8,453 nucleotides of DNA, taken from assembly GCA_003023125.1 (NCBI GenBank), contig PXSY01000241.1:1-8453 (forward strand), given 5' to 3'. Positions within the stretch are counted from its first letter, which is position 1; each line of letters starts with the position of its first letter. Under the pieces are notes generated by a model. The model did not search any database and had not been told where the DNA came from. It was given only the letters and a program-made list of their open reading frames with translations. Position numbers and translations under genes: made by a program. The DNA is from Bacteroidetes bacterium QH_10_64_19. GTDB taxonomy: Bacteria > Bacteroidota > Rhodothermia > Rhodothermales > Salinibacteraceae. This document shows positions 5,165 to 8,453 of this stretch, piece by piece.

Positions 5165-7969
5165 TCAGTAGCGGATGCGCACCGAGATCGTGGCGCGCCG
5201 GCCCGGCAGGGGGCGGGTCCACCGCGAGACGGTGCCGTCCGGCTGCGGCTGCAGGGCCCAGTCGGCGACGTTCTGTCGGTCGAGCAGATTGGCGATGCCG
5301 AGCCGCCCCTTCACGTTGACACCGCCCCAGGAGTGCGTGAAGTGAAGGCCGGTGTCGAGGCGGTACCGCGGCGGCAGGCGATGGGTGCCGGGCCGGTCCA
5401 GCCGGAGCCGCTCCCACGCCTCCTCGAGGTCCGACGGCGTCAGGTACGCGTAGTAGGCCCGCCGATAGCCCCACCGGCGCCCCCACACGCCCTCGCCCTG
5501 CGCTTCGAGCGCGACCCCGGCCCCCACGGGGATCTCGGCATTCAGGGTGAGGCGATGCGGCTCCGTCCAGGGCACCGGGGTCAGCCGCTCGTCGAAGCGG
5601 CCGGGAAAGGTACGCCGGGCGCGACTGTAGGCGTAGCGGGCCGATCCGACGAGATCGTCGTGTTCATACTCCAGCCGCAGGCCGCCGCCGTAAGCATCCC
5701 CGTGACTCGACGACAGAATGTCGGCAGGCTCGGCCGCGCCCCCTGACGTCTCGGACTGTGCCCGGAGCGCCGGATAGTCGATGGCGAGCAGGTGCGGCTG
5801 CCACTTCCGATACCCTTCCAGGGTCACGGTCCACTGCGGGGCGGGCTGCCAGGACAAATCGGCCGCGAGGTGGTAGGTGCGGGGTGGCGTGAGCGAGGAC
5901 GACACCGGAAGCCAGATTCGAGTCGTGGGCACGACCGCCGTGGCCCCGTCCCGGCTCAGGTCGAACTGTGCCGTAAACTGCCGATAGAGCCCGCCGCGCA
6001 CGTTGACGCCGACGGTGCCGAGCCCGTCAATCGACTGATGGTGACGAAGGGCGCCACGCGGCTCCGCATAGATGGTGCCCCGGTCCGGCATGCCGGTCAG
6101 ACGCAGGCCGCCGTCCAGTTGCGTGTGGGCGCCGAGGCTCATCGTCGCTTCGGCGGCCGAGTACAGTCGCGCCGTGCCGGTCTGGTGCTGCAGACGCGGG
6201 GCGAAGGCATTCCCGATCCGGAACCGGCTGTCCTGATACGTGACTCCTGCCGACCAAACAAGCCCCCCACCTTCCGAAAACGAAACATTGACCCGGCCTT
6301 TCAGGTCGACCTCCGTCACCTCGTTTGCCCCCTCCTGTCCGTAGGCCGCCCGGCGTGCCGCGGTCAGCGCGGGCTTGTATCCCGCCTGAAAGGCCGGCTC
6401 CACCGTCCCGACCTCAGACTGCGTGTCGCTCTGGTAATGGCTCACGGCAGCCCGGAGGCGCCCCGTCGCTCGCTCCCCCACCGGCGCCTCGTAGCGGGCC
6501 TGCGCAGCCGTATTCGTCCAGGTATACTCATCGCGGGTGGGCACCGTAAAGGCCGAGGTATCGAGGGTTGCCTCCCGATCTCTAATGGTGCTCGTTGTCT
6601 GCGTTACGCTCTGTCCCAGCACCAGATCGGCCCCCAGGTCGCTCCCCCCGTGGTAGGCAGAGACGTACAGCTGTTCCGAGGGGGCGAACTCGAAGCGAGC
6701 CGCCCCATGCACATCGTAGAACCCGGCGTTAGGCTGGGCCCGGGCGCCCAGCGAGCCCGTGAGCGAGGTGTCGGCCGGGATCCGCGCCGCCGCGAGGATC
6801 GGGTCGAGCGTCGACCATCGGTCAATGAGGTCGTACAGGCCCGTGTCCTGATACACGTCCCACACGCTCACGCGGCTGGCCACCATGGCCGTAACGGGGG
6901 TCGAGCCCAAGGACGTCGTCCCCTGCAGCCGAGCGTCCAGGCTGCGCGGATCGACCCGCATCGCGCCGTACCGGGCGCTTTGCCCCGACAGGTCATGGTT
7001 GAGGTCGAGAGCGCCGGAGAGCGCATTTCCGTGGAGGGCCCCAAACCCGGCCTTGCGGGCCGTCAGGCCATCGAGCGCCAGGGGACTGAAGGCGCCCAGG
7101 AGCCGCCCCGCGCTTGCCGGATTCCGCACCGGCACGCCGTCGAGGCGGAGCGTGTGCCCTCCCGTGGGACTCCCCTGAATGCGGAGATCGGTGTGGGGCG
7201 GCGACGCGGTCACGCCGAGGAGCGAACGAGCCGCGTCGAGCACGTCGGGAGACGCCGCCGCCTGCTTCCAGCCCGGATCGCCCCCCGACACACGCTCCCC
7301 CTCGCTCTGGGCAGCCCCCGGACCGTACCGGTCGGCATCGATGACGAGCGAGTCGGCAGCCGCGATGGGCGAGGGCGAGAGCGTGACCTCGTGACGCGCC
7401 GTTCCATTGGGCGGCACGTAGACCGTGGCCTCGTGGCGGCTGTAGCCGAGGTGGGTCACCACGACGGGGTGGGGACCGGGCAGAAGCCCATTCAGCCGAA
7501 ACCGTCCCGTCGAATCGGCCGCGCCCCCCGTGACGCTCCGGGCCTCCGGAAGTCGCACGTGAGCGCCGGGCAGCGGGCGTCCCTCTTCGCCGTCCCGCAC
7601 AATTCCGGCCAATCGACCCCGCTGAGGAGGGCGACGGACGGCGTCGCGGAGCACGTACGTTCCCTTCGAGGTCCGAATGTAGTCGATGGGATGCTCGTCG
7701 AGCAGGCACCGCAGGAGGGCCTCCGGCCCGGCGTCTCTTGTGATGCACGAGGCCCGCCGGTCGGCCACGAGGGCGGCGTCGTAGACGAGGCTGATGCCGG
7801 ACGCGGCGGCGGCCTGCTCCAGGGCCTGCCCCAGCGGCGCATCCTGAATGCCGAGCGACACCGGCTTCGCGTCGGGCGACTGGGCAAGGGCCTGTCCCCC
7901 AAGGCTGCAGAGGAGCAGGACCGCCAGCACTCCACCGCACCGAAATGGGCCGAACGCATCATCGCTCAC
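5165..7969 (-). CDS. TonB-dependent outer-membrane receptor/transducer with STN domain
   Basis: A 934-residue receptor. A signal peptide (VLAVLLLCSLGGQALA, cleavage likely after A29) is followed by an STN signalling domain (about 36-108, SLGIQDAPLGQALEQAA to TYVL). Next come a carboxypeptidase-regulatory-like beta domain (about 119-198, LAGIVRDGEEGRPLPGAHV), a TonB-box-like DSLVIDA (206-212), a plug (about 235-330, with RIQGSPTGGHTLRLDGVPV at 263-281), and a long barrel ending in ISVRIRY, a normal aromatic C-terminus. Such proteins import siderophores, metal complexes or other large ligands using TonB energy. STN-bearing ones also signal to FecR across the periplasm. Two Cys in STN (75 and 88) could form a disulfide. 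GTG 7969 is the start: an in-frame stop lies upstream at 7994-7996, and this start gives a complete signal peptide. It lies 192 bases 3' of the FecR-like gene. The ligand cannot be inferred; no SusD-type partner is seen, so a glycan role is less favoured. Confidence 0.95.
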   Translation of the reverse strand: MSDDAFGPFRCGGVLAVLLLCSLGGQALAQSPDAKPVSLGIQDAPLGQALEQAAAASGISLVYDAALVADRRASCITRDAGPEALLRCLLDEHPIDYIRTSKGTYVLRDAVRRPPQRGRLAGIVRDGEEGRPLPGAHVRLPEARSVTGGAADSTGRFRLNGLLPGPHPVVVTHLGYSRHEATVYVPPNGTARHEVTLSPSPIAAADSLVIDADRYGPGAAQSEGERVSGGDPGWKQAAASPDVLDAARSLLGVTASPPHTDLRIQGSPTGGHTLRLDGVPVRNPASAGRLLGAFSPLALDGLTARKAGFGALHGNALSGALDLNHDLSGQSARYGAMRVDPRSLDARLQGTTSLGSTPVTAMVASRVSVWDVYQDTGLYDLIDRWSTLDPILAAARIPADTSLTGSLGARAQPNAGFYDVHGAARFEFAPSEQLYVSAYHGGSDLGADLVLGQSVTQTTSTIRDREATLDTSAFTVPTRDEYTWTNTAAQARYEAPVGERATGRLRAAVSHYQSDTQSEVGTVEPAFQAGYKPALTAARRAAYGQEGANEVTEVDLKGRVNVSFSEGGGLVWSAGVTYQDSRFRIGNAFAPRLQHQTGTARLYSAAEATMSLGAHTQLDGGLRLTGMPDRGTIYAEPRGALRHHQSIDGLGTVGVNVRGGLYRQFTAQFDLSRDGATAVVPTTRIWLPVSSSLTPPRTYHLAADLSWQPAPQWTVTLEGYRKWQPHLLAIDYPALRAQSETSGGAAEPADILSSSHGDAYGGGLRLEYEHDDLVGSARYAYSRARRTFPGRFDERLTPVPWTEPHRLTLNAEIPVGAGVALEAQGEGVWGRRWGYRRAYYAYLTPSDLEEAWERLRLDRPGTHRLPPRYRLDTGLHFTHSWGGVNVKGRLGIANLLDRQNVADWALQPQPDGTVSRWTRPLPGRRATISVRIRY

Positions 7970-8161
7970 GACAGACGAAACGCGACATGGGCGTTAGAAT
8001 CGATGAAGGACATGGCAGTCCAAGTTGCAGGATGCAACCGCTTTGGTCGGATGACGACGGACCGCGGACCGCCGCAACGCATCGTGGCCCGCAGTCCTGC
8101 CGTCCGCCGTCTCCCTGGAAAATTGCGGTGCGTTTGGGTCCCCGGTCGGGAGGAGACTGCG
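7970..8161. promoter_or_regulatory. Gap between fecR-like gene and TonB receptor
   Basis: 192 bases, long for genes in one operon, so the receptor may have its own promoter here, perhaps for the cognate ECF sigma factor. GTTGCA (8024-8029) and TGCAAC (8033-8038) form a perfect 6-bp inverted repeat with a 3-base spacer, about 55 bases upstream of the receptor GTG. CGGACCG is directly duplicated at 8058-8071. No consensus promoter or Shine-Dalgarno sequence could be assigned. Confidence 0.4.
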
Positions 8162-8453
8162 CTATGGGGCATCCGAGGCCGCGAAGATCTCAAATCCGCG
8201 GCTCGTGGGGCGGTAGTTGAGATCGCGGGCTGTACAAAGGTCGTGTAAAATGGTTTCTAACTCCGCCGGCTCCGGGTAGTAGAGCGAGACGGGCGCCCGG
8301 GCCTGCTCCACGGAATCATGGAGACGGAGTCTCACGTCGTACCGCCGCTCGAGATCGCTGAGAACCGCCGACAGCGGCTGTGCCCGCGCGGCGAACCCAT
8401 CGTTGCGCCAGGCCAGCACGTGCTCAACACTGACCGACTCCGGCGCGGTGGGA
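8162..8453 (-). CDS. FecR-family anti-sigma factor, C-terminal part (runs off the right edge)
   Basis: The last 96 codons of a longer gene; the frame stays open to the window end (PTAPESVSVEHVLAWRNDGF), so the start is outside. VLAWRNDGFAARAQPLSAVL, followed by a Y-D-V-R-L strand and ending LNYRPTSRGFEIF, is the typical C-terminal periplasmic domain of Bacteroidota FecR proteins (DUF4974, an STN-like fold). FecR is an inner-membrane anti-sigma factor: its cytoplasmic end holds an ECF sigma factor and its periplasmic end receives the signal from the STN domain of a TonB receptor. The receptor just downstream on the same strand is the obvious partner. An ECF sigma gene is expected beyond the right edge. 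The N-terminal sigma-binding and membrane parts cannot be checked here. Confidence 0.88.
   Translation of the reverse strand, partial: PTAPESVSVEHVLAWRNDGFAARAQPLSAVLSDLERRYDVRLRLHDSVEQARAPVSLYYPEPAELETILHDLCTARDLNYRPTSRGFEIFAASDAP

Noticed and set aside
8058..8071. CGGACCG duplication as a regulatory direct repeat
   Set aside because: Two adjacent GC-rich 7-mers are easily expected by chance in this composition, and nothing else supports a function.
5792..8248. An 818-codon open frame on the plus strand opposite the TonB receptor
   Set aside because: It is rich in Arg, Pro, Gly and His with no recognisable domain. It lies antisense to a receptor with clear domains, as expected for GC-rich shadow frames.

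Overview
The window looks like chromosomal DNA of a high-GC member of the Bacteroidota/Rhodothermota side of the tree. A Salinibacter-like halophile fits best, as an inference. The grounds are a FecR plus STN-type TonB receptor pair, acidic proteins, almost no Shine-Dalgarno sequences, and a STAND-type ATPase and a coiled-coil/TM protein of the kind common in that group. No rRNA, tRNA, CRISPR array, integrase or insertion sequence was seen. No stretch longer than 300 bases lacks a gene.

Layout. (1) 1-1303, plus strand: the 3' part of a P1B-type heavy-metal exporting ATPase, broken by an internal deletion with a frameshift, followed by an intact SmtB/ArsR-type metal sensor. (2) 1550-2056, minus: a small heptad-repeat coiled-coil protein with a C-terminal membrane anchor, encoded partly by 21-bp tandem repeats. 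(3) 2219-3781, minus: a full-length hydantoinase B / oxoprolinase-family subunit (hyuB) with no hyuA beside it. (4) 3968-5101, plus, divergent from hyuB: a STAND/archaeal-type P-loop ATPase with an intact Walker B motif. (5) 5165-7969, minus, convergent with the ATPase: a TonB-dependent outer-membrane transducer carrying signal peptide, STN, carboxypeptidase-regulatory-like, TonB box, plug and barrel. It lies 3' of the C-terminal part of a FecR-type anti-sigma factor (8162 to the window end).

Working together. The FecR/TonB receptor pair forms one module: the receptor STN domain is expected to signal through FecR to an ECF sigma factor that should lie just beyond the right edge. The metal ATPase and ArsR protein form a second module, a metal-responsive efflux unit whose pump appears inactivated while its sensor is intact. 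The other genes are singletons. The less explained material is short: two intergenic heptanucleotide repeat clusters (1522-1549 and 3897-3931), a 14-bp perfect palindrome at 2175-2188, and inverted repeats upstream of the arsR-like gene. I do not see a clearly new multi-gene system. The broken pump, the repeat-encoded coiled coil and the heptamer repeats are the items most worth checking.
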